Source: Aphrocallistes beatrix (lineage: Eukaryota; Porifera; Hexactinellida; Sceptrulophora; Aphrocallistidae). From it: a stretch of 64,000 nt of DNA. The position numbers and the translations under genes were made by a program. Positions 45,091 to 55,652 of this stretch are shown here, one piece after another; position 1 is the first letter of the stretch, and the number at the start of each line of letters is the position of its first letter. The notes beneath the pieces were generated by a model that made no database searches, had not been told where the DNA came from, and saw only the letters and a list, made by a program, of their open reading frames with translations. Location of the stretch: positions 1,674,001-1,738,000 of the forward strand of contig OY725505.1 of assembly GCA_963281255.1 (NCBI GenBank), read 5' to 3'.

Positions 45091-45776
45091 AGCAAGGTCT
45101 CCATCCGCACACTTGGCCATTAGATGAAAAGTAGCTTGAGGGCGTGTTCCTATAATTAGAAGTTCAAAATTTCAGCCATGCCGTTCTAAATAGAAAGTCG
45201 AAATGAGCATAACCCACAAAACAGCGAAAATTAAATATATTCTTTCAGCGTTCCGATTATATATGATTTCCTATTCAGCGATAGCATATTTGCTGATGAC
45301 AAGCATCCAACTACAAGTTGGTTCAATTGATTTAAAACATTGGAACTACATGATTAACTTACAGCGTAAGATGCTCCCATAAGCGTTTACTTTTACACCC
45401 GAAAGTGTTTAGAAGCGGAAAATTTAAAATACTACCCAATTTACCTTATACTGTTATTTAATGGATTTATTCGTAATTTATGAGTTTGGGCCTAGGAGCG
45501 TAACTATGGATGGCTGTATGAAATCCTTGAATAGAATCCGTTAGGGTATAGTCAAATGTACTTTTCTTTGGTCCGGGACGGGAAAAATGAAACGAATGGT
45601 GAACAGAGACGCAAAAACGACCATTTTGTGTAGTTGGAAGTTATACAAAGATCATATATCATTAAGAGTTATATAAAAGCCACATATCATTAAGAAGAGA
45701 CATTTTGCCGTTTTAACCTGGTGCCAGCTTTATAAGTTATTGTGTTATAGCAGGTTCTACTGTATATATATATATA

Positions 45777-45965
45777 CAGTCGACTCCGCTTTATAGGGCC
45801 ACATCGGTCAGAGGACATTTTGCCCCGATTATGCGGAGGACCCTATTAACCGAAAATATTTTGTATTAGCTTCTATGTGTGAGAGCTATTCCGGTCCTGC
45901 CAAAAGTGGTCCGATTAAGCGGTTGACCCGATTAAAACAGTGGCCCTATTAAGCGGAGTTGACTG
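45777..45965. mobile_element. pogo-like MITE, TIR CAGTCGACTCCGCTTTATAG (copy 4, full length)
   Basis: 189 bp, ends cagtcgactccgctttatag and ctattaagcggagttgactg within TA runs. It is the longest copy and the reference for the truncated ones at 12268, 31445 and 36339. Confidence 0.92.
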
Positions 45966-46710
45966 TATATATATCTATATGTAGGGTTCCTACTCTAAGA
46001 TTACATGTTTGTTTTATTTACTCAAACCACTATAAGTTTTCTCAGCATATACTAGTAGAATGCATACTCAAAAACTAGTATAATTTGTAAATTGAATGAA
46101 TATTGCCTTTCGAATCAAAATACTTGATTTCCTATTCATATATAGGCATTTGCCGTGTCTAACTATAGACTGTTGGTTGTTGCTATTTGGAAGCTGTTAA
46201 TAGTTAACTGGATAACTTGCTGCAATTTATATTTCTAACGTCCTAAAAATTGAATGAAATTTATACTTCATTTTTTAACCACTCGAATGAACGAGTTAAA
46301 ATGTATCGTTTTATCCTCACAATCAGTTGTCCCAAGCGTTTTTCCTGTGGTGCCAGATTAGCTAGGAATAGATTGATCGAGGGCCGCAGTTTCATAATAA
46401 AAAGTAGACCCATTAGATTAAAGTTGTATATTTTGATTTTATCGTTATTCATCAAACTTGAATCCTATTTAAGTAATCTTAACTATGAGACTGCCTATAA
46501 CTATTACATGATTATGTGTATTTGTTATTTGGTGAGCAGAGCCTGTTTGCCCGCTGCCATTTTGTCGAATTCTACTAGTTAATTTTGTTTGACCTAAGAT
46601 TGTAGTTTGTTTGGAGATCTTTAATTTCCTTTTGCAAATCCTCTGAAACACCAACAATAAAAGGATCTGTTACCCTTGAATGCACTTGGGATTTTTCTAT
46701 TTATAGTAGT
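45966..46710. other. intron sequence, nothing recognised
   Basis: Open frames at 46250-46657 on both strands lack motifs and overlap each other. I see no feature. Confidence 0.4.
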
Positions 46711-46785
46711 AACCCCAAACTTGTATGGCTTCCCCGTTGAAAATGGCTTAAACCAGAAATGGCGCAACACATTCCTGTGGCAAGC
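46711..46785. repeat. dispersed repeat RepC, copy 2
   Basis: ccccaaacttgtatggcttc, cccgttgaaaatggcttaaa, cagaaatggcgcaacacatt and cctgtggcaag. See 28499 and 60525. Confidence 0.7.
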
Positions 46786-47331
46786 GTGGGTTAACAGTAT
46801 AACCACTTCACATTTAGAATAAAAGTCTCTAAATCGTGTATTATTTGTTCTTGGTAAGGAGATGGATTAATCATTTTTACAATTTGGCTAAATTGCAGTC
46901 CATTTTCTGGGGTTTATGAAAATGTTCGCCTTTGCAATGAATAAACGGTATGTTTTATGATTAATCGTCCACGGATTTCTAAACTATAGCCCAGATTCTT
47001 GAAATATTGTATTATTGTATTTCGGAAATTCTTCTGTCATATATGTTTTAGAGAGTGAGTGTTCTTTCATAAAACAAAATTAATACTTGGAGGAATGCCA
47101 TTGAGTCATCAAAAAATCTAAAATGGGGTACAGTGAATCAACCAAAAACTTTTCACATGTTGTTTCGTACATCAATGAGGCCTATTATTAGTAAGTAAAT
47201 TAGTAAGTTGTTTTGTTAATATTTCAAGCTCCAATAAAAGAATTCTGTCCAAAGTGTATTTTGAACAATTTTCATTCATGAAATTCTTTTTGTGTTAAAC
47301 ATTTGTCTTTTTTAATTCTCTTTTCATATAG

Positions 47332-47459
47332 GCAGTGATAAACCATTAAAACCTTCAACCCCAAGAAATGTCCGAGAGAGTTTACATTCATTTTTAGATG
47401 ATGATTCATATAAGTACTTTGAGGATTCAAACAACAATAATTCAACCAGCAGCTGCTAG
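47332..47459 (+). CDS. DOCK: DOCK-family Rac GEF, terminal exon with stop
   Basis: Last coding exon: acceptor ttttcatatAG, frame kept (A from 43700 plus GC gives Ser), stop TAG at 47457-47459. It encodes KPLKPSTPRNVRESLHSFLDDD and ends NNNNSTSSC. The tail has one short KPSTP stretch. The repeated PxxP motifs by which vertebrate DOCK1 binds Crk SH3 domains are not visible. An ATTAAA lies 8 bases after the stop and an AATAAA at 48228, so the polyadenylation site cannot be fixed from sequence. Confidence 0.78.
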
Positions 47460-47644
47460 TTACTAAATTAAATTCTTTATTTATTTGCTGTTAAGATTAC
47501 TTGTTTATAGATGATTTTAAAAACATAACTATTTGTATATTTCGATTTTGATAGTAATGCGATTGTATATAGGACATACAAGTATGAATTTATACCAAAT
47601 ACTTTTCCCTTTTAATTGAAGACTTTGGGATACTTGAAAGTGGG

Positions 47645-47710
47645 ATACCGACATTTCGATACATGACAATTCGATATACGACAATTCGATACACGACAGT
47701 TCGACACAAA
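47645..47710. repeat. 16-18-bp tandem repeat, about 4 units
   Basis: Units of tYcgatacaYgacaYt (acatttcgatacatgacaat, tcgatatacgacaat, tcgatacacgacagt), ending in ttcgacac. It lies just after the end of the DOCK coding region. Confidence 0.75.
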
Positions 47711-47859
47711 TTTGATTTGTTATTTATTATACACTTAAGATTATGAATGTATCCATTCAAATTACACTATTTGTTTTGTTAATGTCATCTTAGTGTCTGT
47801 AGTCTGACAGTTCTAATTTGTTGTGAAGTGTTCTACTTTATGATTCCTGCCCGGTAGCA

Positions 47860-48190
47860 GACAGAATACTCATCTTTGGAACACACAAAAATACTGAAAT
47901 GTTAGAAACTTCACAAAGTTGGCTTGCGGATGGCACTTGTAAGACAGCTCCAGCACTGTTTCAGCAAGTATATGTGGTCCATTCACTTCGTGGAGGACCT
48001 GATTATCAACATGACGGACAACTCTTTCCAAGTGTATTCATCCCTTTACCTAATAAGATCCAAGCTACCTACACAAAATTGTGAGTACAATCGCTTTGTC
48101 CTAATGCTCACCCAACACACATGCTTTTGGATTTCGAGAAAGCTGCGATAAACAATTTTCAGATTTGCCCGTCCATCTTCCCCTCCACAT
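47860..48190 (+). pseudogene. MULE-type transposase fragment
   Basis: Frames give DRILIFGTHKNTEMLETSQS, WLADGTCKTAPALFQQVYVV (first catalytic Asp in ADGT) and LPNKIQATYTKL, then, shifted, PTHMLLDFEKAAINNF (second Asp in LLDFE). These match the order of the MULE transposase domain (W.ADGTFK.AP.LF.QLYTIH ... LLDFE.AA...F). The third acidic residue and the zinc-finger N-terminus are missing. No ends were found. Confidence 0.78.
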
Positions 48191-48631
48191 CCTCCCCATC
48201 TGACATTTTTGTATTTATATATTATTTAATAAAATAGTAAAATAATATTCTAATTTAATAATAAGATACGCGTGGCAAGATCCTTCGTTATTATAGAAAA
48301 AGTATATGAAAAGTCCATTTTTCCCTCTTAATTCATAAATTCTAAATCTTTTCCATTCCTAACTTCTCAACAATGGATTGGGGGTGTTTCAATCGTTAAT
48401 CTCGATGAAATCGTTGCCAAAGCAACGAAAGTGTTTACATAATGAAGCCAAAAGTTTTTTGGCACCTAAAAATAACTAGTCGTTAAAACTCTTTAATGCT
48501 CATTATGAAGGATATGCACGATCAAAATGTTCAGAATCTCGTCTAATTCCTTCTGTGAAAGACAACAGCCAGAACAATATTTTGATAATTAGGATATGCA
48601 TTTAATCCAACGATTCCTTGAGATGTATGTG

Positions 48632-48794
48632 CAGGTGCGGTCCCAGGGGGGGCATCCGGGGCATTTGCCCCTAGTTTGACTGTGCGGCCCCGGATTTCAT
48701 TCGACCATCTAAGCCAAAATCATAGGAAGGCCCCGGATTTTTTTTATTTTGCCCCTCCTCGCCCCGGTTTGGAAAATTCCTGTGACCGCCCCTG
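48632..48794. mobile_element. hAT-type MITE with perfect 8-bp TSD
   Basis: 163 bp, GC-rich. Ends caggtgcggtcccagg and cctgtgaccgcccctg, flanked by tgtatgtg on both sides (48624-48631, 48795-48802). Internal ggcatttgcccc repeats. Confidence 0.92.
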
Positions 48795-48901
48795 TGTATG
48801 TGCATAGGTCTGCTCGCCCAGGTGTCTGAATTATGTTTGTTGCACAAATAGATTGAATATCACAACCAGTAAGCAGACGAAGCTAATTCTGTATTCATTC
48901 C

Positions 48902-49135
48902 TCAAGCATCAATTCTTGATTTCTCATTGATATGTTCATTTAGATTAAATTCATTATAGCCAATTATTTCCATTATGTTTTCTTCGTATCCACTTGCCAA
49001 AAAGGAATTTAATCTTCCATTTTTTACAGAATTGTAATAACTCATATCCAAATATTTTGCGTGATACATTCGGTATAGACAATTGCCATCTCCATATAGT
49101 GCAGGCGAAATGGTGAATCTAAATCTATTCAGCAA
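48902..49135 (-). pseudogene. OTU-like cysteine protease fragment
   Basis: A 77-residue frame with PALYGDGNCLYRMYHAKYLD, which resembles the active-site start of OTU deubiquitinase domains (GDGNCL(Y/F)RA, Asp and Cys of the catalytic site). The conserved Ala-Leu after R is Met-Tyr, and the C-terminal His motif is not present. OTU domains often occur in transposon proteins, and MULE debris lies about 0.7 kb away. It could also be chance similarity over a short stretch. Confidence 0.45.
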
Positions 49136-49469
49136 TCGAACAGTAAAGCTTATGATAAGATAACTTTAATTAGCCACCAATTCAATAGTTGTCCTGTGTT
49201 CCTGAACAGGTATGTGTCCTACAGTTTGCATCAAAATTGATGCCCTATCAAATTAGTCATTATAATTTTCGATTAGAAAGGCGTAGTTCATTAATCATTT
49301 TCCAATATATCCATAATTAAGTTTAACACTGATTTAACTGTTCGCCGGCATACTACTAACAAGGTCATAAATAATATCCGGAGTTAAACGCGACCATGCG
49401 AATTTCAGTTGTTTTACAATTCTAAGATGCGATTCCTCCTACATGTCATCGACTCAACTCTCCATATAT

Positions 49470-49640
49470 AGCTATCCCTCGCAAATACTCGATATGAATC
49501 AAATCAGGAGTATGCAGGGCATATACTTTTCGTCGAGAATGCTTTTAGATGCTATTTGAACCAATCTTGCGTACCGGGAGTGTTGTGAGCTGGAGCACCG
49601 TTGTGTTGGAAAATGTATTCAGACAAGTTTGGGTTGTATT
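49470..49640 (-). pseudogene. Tc1/mariner transposase fragment
   Basis: Minus strand reads FQHNGAPAHNTPGTQDWFK, a stop, HLKAFSTKSI, and AYSPDLIHIEYL. It matches QQDGAPAH...WLK and YSPDLNPIEYLW, with the catalytic D changed to N. Stop-containing relic. Confidence 0.68.
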
Positions 49641-49964
49641 GTCAAAACTAACCCAGTTTGTCATTTTATTTTAAGAGAGGACATCAGTGATTGATTGAAG
49701 AATACTATCGGTGCTAAAATTTACAAAAAATAGAATGACCGTCTATACTATATCTTCATTGCATTGCTTTTCGACAAATAGTTGTAACTTAAATCTTTTA
49801 TATCAGGACTAATATACTCCTGACAAAATGCTTTGATTTGAGAGTTACGCTCAATTGACTAATTTCATTACCCATTTATAGTATACGCGTATTATTAGTA
49901 CGCAATCCCTGTAGATTAACGCTGGGTATTTTTATTTATTTATAGTTTTACAATAATACTACAA
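49640..49964. other. nothing recognised
   Basis: AT-rich, no feature seen. Confidence 0.4.
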
Positions 49965-50310
49965 GCACGTTTCGCTTGAATACGCTGTGCGGCTGGCGGA
50001 CAATGTGACCGACGGAGTCGCCCTTAGGGCCTAGGCTCACATTGATTAATTATATAGTAGATAAAATCTCAATACGTCTGTCGTACTGGTATAATCGATA
50101 TTTTTTTTTAAAATTAGTAATCATTTTTTGAGAGTTGTATCATATATGAGATTTATAAATATTCACATTATCTTAAGATTTCAGCCTTCTATCACCCAAA
50201 ATGACTGATCTTTCTGCACCTGACATTTTCTTCGATCTATTTGGTACTGAGATATATACGTATATATACATAGACATACATGTACAAACATTAATCGAGT
50301 TTAGTATGGA
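49965..50310 (-). repeat. RepA copy (reversed, with deletions)
   Basis: aagcacgtttcgcttgaata, GC-rich block, attgattaattatatagtag, tttcagccttctatcaccc, ending in a TA run and cattaatcgagttta (the outer end). Confidence 0.8.
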
Positions 50311-50756
50311 TATAGCAATGATATATATATATATATATATATATATTTAGTATATATAAATACATACACTAATCGAGTTTTCTTTGCAAGGGTGTAGGGG
50401 GATTTTGAGTTATCTTGATATTCCCCAGAAGGATTGATGTTGGTACAGTGAAGAGAGTTTCCAGAAAACCTGCTCTTCGTGAAATGCCAAGCCCATCAAT
50501 CTTCTTAATTGTCCTTCATATTTAAGTGTGAATTGGGACCCTCTCAATTGTAATACACACTGAAGAAGCAGCTGAACAAATCGGCGATGAAGGCGGGGCT
50601 ATGGGAGAGCATGGTGGAACCTCTGACATGGAGGATTTTAGAGTAGTCGGGTTATTTGGACCTTGAACTATGACTAGGAGTGCTTTAGCAAATTTATTGT
50701 GGTGAGAGCACTTGAAGTCAGCTGAAGGTATGCAAATACCTGTGGCATTATTCTCA

Positions 50757-51355
50757 GAACGACTTAAACTGAAACTTAAATTAAGTAAAATAATTTTTAC
50801 TTGGTTTTTACCAAAAACTAACTTGGTATTCACAGAACAAAACTAAGTTCATGCGTACTTCGTTTTACTTAACTTTCGTATTTCCATAGTTTTTACTTGA
50901 ATTAATATATTTTTAAGTCGACTTTGAAGAAAAAGTATCTCGCAGTTTTATAAAAAAATATTATTTCACATCATTTCAAAGGGAAAATGTAAATATGAAT
51001 GTAATGTTAATTATTGGTGAGAACAATACGATCCAATTTTATCGCAATTAGAACTCTATTTAATTGTTGTAGTCACCATTATCTATCTGTCGTATGGTTT
51101 TACGACATTAATTTGATTGACACACAAAAATGTCTTCATAATTATTATGAATCCAATATTGTTGAATGAGACGATGGGATTTTAGTCATTTGACTTATCT
51201 CTAAATACCCTTTGATTGGCCAAACTATTAAATGCTTAGTTTCTATGTCAAAATAAACCCAAACTTAGTATGTGATTGTTAAACTAAGTAAAGGAATAAG
51301 TAATCAATTAAGTAAACACTAAATACTTAGCCAAAACAAAGTAAATACTATATTA
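50757..51355. repeat. dispersed repeat RepE, copy 2, aactaagta-rich ends
   Basis: The right part, 51064-51355, matches 31606-31915. Both ends are rich in aagtaaa/aactaagt words, in opposite sense, as in Harbinger-like MITEs. Confidence 0.55.
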
Positions 51356-51838
51356 AAAATCAGAGGTTTCTCAGTCATTTCTATACGAGATATACATACG
51401 ATCACAGGGTACTCAGTCAACAATTCAACATGAATTGTGGATACAATCGTAGATTTCTCTTATTTTTATACGAGTTGTAAGTATAATCACAGGGTTCTGT
51501 GGTCATAATTCACGGGGTGCATACATACTAAAATAATAGGTTTTTAGTGATTAATGTATGCGATGTATTTTTAATCGTAGATCTCTGTGAATTCTACAGT
51601 ATAAGAGATTTTTCTCATGCATATCTATTGGAGATGTATAAAATTGTAGTTTTATCTGTGATTTCTTTTTAGAGATGTATTTACAATCGCAGTCTCAATC
51701 ATTTCCAATGGACATGTAAATGAGATTGCAGGTTTCTCTGTCAATTCTACAAGGTATATATATACAGGGTGTTAAGAAATTGATGTCCCATTTCGTACCA
51801 TGCATATTACAATAATGCATTATAGAAAGGTGTATCAT

Positions 51839-53073
51839 TTACTTTCCTATGTAATATCCATTTAATTTTAAACATTTTTTAATGCGAGAAGACATCCCTG
51901 CTATGAGTTTCTCTAGGGTCACTGGTGAGAATTCCTTCCAGGCTTCAATTAGTTGATTTTCTAACATTTTTAGGTTTGTTGCGCGCTCCATTGAATCCAG
52001 CTTGGTTTGCAAAATTGCCCAGACATTTTCAATAGGATTTAAGTCTGGCGAGTTCGCAGGCCATATATCCTTAGCCCAAAATCCCAGCATATTGTTTTTT
52101 AGCCATTCCTGGCTTTTCTTAGAGGTATGTGCTGGGGCCCCATCTTGTTGAAATATCCCTTTGGACCTTTCTGGCAACATTCTCCAGAATAGTCCCTGAA
52201 TCTCTCTTTCAAAGCAAGTGGATGTTAGAGATTGTTTCAATATTGTTTCTACATAGTATTCTGAGGTCACAGTTTGCCCTTTGAGGATTACGTGGAGGTG
52301 TGAGAGTGCTTGATATGACATCACACCATGGGTTTATCTAGGATTTTCCGATCCGGCACTTTTATGGAGGTGATAAAAGCTATATGGCACCCAAACAGTG
52401 GTTTATCTTGTAATTCCAGGGGTGATAGCAACCCGGGACCAAAATCGAATCACACTGCAAGCACCTTGGCTCCTCGGACGATACCAGGCTGGCACCTATA
52501 AGTGCCGACCGAGCACCTAGATAAACCCCTGCATCACACCCCACACCGTGACGTTTCCAGGAAATTTGACCTTTTCAGTCGGGGGGACATTGATTCTAGA
52601 TTTTGCTCAAACTATCGTTTTGCGTGTGAAATAACTCGAAGGAGGACTCATCCGAGAATAAAACCCTCTGCCAGTTTTCAATTGTCCAATTCTTTCTCTC
52701 ATTACAGAATTTTAGGCGAGCTGTCTTCTGTTCTTCCGTCAATTTGGGTTGAACCTGAGGTTTGTATGGTTGAACTTTCAGATTTTTGCGCCTATAGATC
52801 CCTATAGATTTAAGATTCCAGGAGATAAGTCTTGTGGATTTCTTTTTTTTACCGATTGTGTTGGCAATGGTCACTTTGGGCACCATAGTGACGGACGTTT
52901 TTCTTCCACGGCCCCCTGTTCTGTCGAGACTCACCAGCCTTGGACCTCAGCAACCAATGCCAAATGGTACGGACAGATACCCCTATATTTTTGGCAACTT
53001 TTTAAATAAAAATTCCAGCTTCTATCATGCAAACTGCACGTGTACGGGCGGCTAGAGTTACTTATTTGACCAT
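51839..53073 (-). pseudogene. Tc1/mariner transposase (DD37E), disrupted
   Basis: ATG at 53073. The N-terminal helix-turn-helix (RTRAVCMIEAG, VAKNIGVSVRTIWHW) has two in-frame stops and a frameshift near 52930. The middle reads RLKFCNERKNWTIENW and VLFSDESSFELF (first D). A one-base shift and a TGA follow near 52600, the hAT MITE at 52319-52539 comes next, then LSHLHVILKG, IFQQDGAPAHTSKK (second D) and WPANSPDLNPIENVW (E). I count 37 residues between the last D and E, the same spacing as the intact gene at 7911. It ends NGYYIGK, like GDYIGK there. Confidence 0.9.
52327..52531. mobile_element. hAT-type MITE (205 bp), copy 2, perfect 8-bp TSD
   Basis: Ends CATGGGTTTATCTAGG and CCTAGATAAACCCCTG, flanked by catcacac on both sides (52319-52326, 52532-52539). 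Same length as and nearly identical to the copy at 24032, so both moved recently. Confidence 0.95.
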
Positions 53074-53382
53074 GATTATTTCTAGTCTATGAGAACTAAG
53101 GATATTTGAACAAAAGAATGTTTTTTGTATCAACACTTTTTAGAATGAATATAATTTCTATTATTTACAGTATGTGAAAGAGAATTTGAAGCTAAACACG
53201 ATTAGTTTGGTTAATTTATAATCTTATTTGATTTCAAAAAAGGGACATCAATTTCTTAACACCCTGTACACTATTATGTTTATCATTCATTTCTGCACCC
53301 GATTCTTACAAGTTTCTCAGTGATTTCTGTAGTAGATAAATTTACAATCAGCGGTTCCTCAGTGATTTCCATTCGAGATATA

Positions 53383-53849
53383 CTCTAACGGGACAAAAGT
53401 ATTTGAAATCCTTACTATTTTCAATCATAATTAGTCATAAAGTGGGTCTATTCATGGAGAGAAGCGTAATCAAACTGTGACAGATACTGTAATTTCGATT
53501 TCAAATTCATATTCTACACATTCGAATTACTCAGGTTTGAAGCCTTCTATTGCCATATTCATTCATAAGTTGAATTATTATCAATCTGTCACTTTGTGCT
53601 ACTTTTCACTCCCATTACCATTAGACATGATGACGAGGAGTGGCACAGTTCGATGCATCTTAGCCTTGGAAATGAATACATCAATAGAAGGCATCTAACC
53701 TTAGTAATTCGAATGCGTAGAATATGAATTTGAAATCGAAATTACAATATCTGTAACAGTTTGATTCATTTCACTCATGAATAGACCCACTTTATAACTA
53801 ATTATGATGGAAAATGGTGAGAATTTCAAATACTTTTGTCCGATTAGAG
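53383..53849. mobile_element. palindromic Tc1-like MITE, copy 1
   Basis: 467 bp, ends ctctaacgggacaaaagtat and acttttgtccgattagag, TA on both sides. Much of the inside is also mirrored (cagatactgtaatttcgatt against tcgaaattacaatatctgta; ctattcatggag/ctcatgaatag). Confidence 0.9.
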
Positions 53850-53941
53850 TATATACATTCACTGAGTTCTCAATCAATTTTACAAATGTGGATGCAATAG
53901 TCGAATTCTGTGATTTCTATACTCGTTGAATGTATAATCAC

Positions 53942-54099
53942 CAGGCCCGGATTATCCATGAGGCAATGGAGGCAGTTGCCTCCGGCCCTGAAAACTGGTT
54001 TCTACTGAGTATACTATATATTTCATTTGAATGCTATTACTCAAGGAGCCCCAATTTTATTAATTGCCTCCAGCCCAAATGCCCCTTAATCTGGGCCTG
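53942..54099. mobile_element. hAT-type MITE (158 bp) with perfect 8-bp TSD
   Basis: Ends caggcccggattatcc and ccttaatctgggcctg, flanked by ataatcac on both sides (53934-53941, 54100-54107). Confidence 0.92.
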
Positions 54100-54184
54100 A
54101 TAATCACAGGGTTCTGAGGCAATTCTACACTAGATACATATAAAATCATGGATTTCACAGTCATATCTATTTGAGATGTCCTTT

Positions 54185-54512
54185 TTTATAATTAGAAATC
54201 TCAATTTTTCGACGATAACTGATAGAAGGCTGAGATTTTGATAGAATATATTGATATTCTTCAGATGTGATACAACTATTCTCAAAAAATGATAACTCAT
54301 CACCCTGTTATGACGTCATCATTACTCATCAATAATTGTCAAATTTGATGATTTTTCAAGTGATATCGATTTTAGCAGTATGATAGATATATTTAGAGAT
54401 GCTATCTCCCTCATAATTAATCAATGTTAAAGAACCCAGGCACCCAAAGGCAGACATAAAGTGTCCGCCAGCAGCGCAGCGCAAGCAAGCGAAGAGCGCT
54501 TGTACAATAGTA
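54185..54512 (+). repeat. RepA copy (3' two thirds)
   Basis: atagaaggctgagattttga, gttatgacgtcatcattact, gtgatatcgattttagcagt, to the GC-rich block gcgcagcgcaagcaagcgaa. Confidence 0.85.
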
Positions 54513-54870
54513 AGTTGATCAGTCATTTCTACACGAGATGTATTTACAATAGTCTTTTTCTCGCTCAATTCGATACGAGATAGTATATATACAATCACAA
54601 TCTTCTTAGTCAATTCTACACGAAATGTGGATACAATCATATGTTTCTGAGTCATTTCTATAAGAGCTCTATATACAATCAGTGTTCTCAGTCAGTTATA
54701 CACGAGATGCATATAAAATCATATGTTTTTCAGCAATTACTCTATGTGAAGTATATTAAATCCTAGGTTTCTCTGCTGTCAACTCGATGAGAGAAATTTC
54801 TCAGTAATATCTATTGGAAATGTATCAATCATAGATTTCTCTGTGATTTCTATATAAGGTGTATCATAGC

Positions 54871-55652
54871 ATTCTATATACTAAGGCAATGGCAGTCACC
54901 AAATATTAGTACCATGGTTCGGTTGAGTACTTAAAAACCAATAATTTTTATATTGTAGTTTTTACAATTTTCCGATAATTTAGCCATTCACGCACCCTGT
55001 CAAACTATTATATCAGAACAATTGAAATGTGATATATTATTTGTTTTTTAATGAACATAATAGAATCAATTAATACTTGGTACAACAAAATATTTTAAAT
55101 AATAGTTTATCAAAATATTGAGACTTGAGAGACAGATTTGACTTAGCTTGAGGGACAGTCTTGACTTAGCTTGAGGGACAGACTTGACTTGAGACTTGAG
55201 GCATCACAAAGGAAAAATATACTTATACAAGTAATAAGGAACAATAACACTCCGGCCTTTCGATAGGATATAGTAACACATTCCGGACTTCTACAGCCTG
55301 TGAAGTCGACTAAATAATCAAACAATATATTAAATTAGTTCTTGAATTTAGCAAGTTTACTATTGTCTTGTTTCAATACTAGTGCATCATAAAGGTCTTA
55401 TCTTTATTAGAAAGTGTATAATTTTCTAGTTCCATAGTAGCACATGCCAAATGAATAATATTAGTACGGGGAGAGCCTGAATAAAAGTTTTAAATTTCTG
55501 CTGAAGGTACATGGTCGTTAAACGACTATTCTTCCCAACCATATTAACATTTTATAAACATAATTCATGAATTTAAAGAACTCAACAATGTGGTTCTTGT
55601 CTACAATGTTCTTTTCCATTATATAAGCTAACTGTGTCCGGCTGAAGTTAAC
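54871..55652. other. mostly unique; short minisatellite at 55125-55195
   Basis: About three 24-bp units of gacttagcttgagggacagt with cttt lie at 55125-55195. The rest shows nothing I recognise. Confidence 0.5.

Larger units (their letters stand above)
51765..53266 (-). mobile_element. Tc1/mariner element, DD37E type, broken, with nested hAT MITE
   Basis: 1502 bp including a 205-bp MITE with its 8-bp duplication. Perfect 25-bp inverted ends (first bases cagggtgttaagaaattgat), TA duplicated at 51763-51764 and 53267-53268. Sits within the minisatellite. Related to but clearly distinct from 7709-9054. Confidence 0.95.
51362..54870. repeat. degenerate minisatellite array with four insertions
   Basis: Units of about 40-47 bp built on tttctcagtcatttctataY, acgagatgtatataca and atcataG recur from 51362 to 51764, 53268-53382, 53850-53941, 54100-54184 and 54513-54870. 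The gaps are the Tc1-like element, two MITEs and a RepA fragment. Unit copies differ by many substitutions, so the array is old; by eye about 25 units remain. Confidence 0.8.

Noticed and set aside
46250..46657. Overlapping frames on both strands
   Set aside because: No motif, no splice-site or phase match to the DOCK exons.
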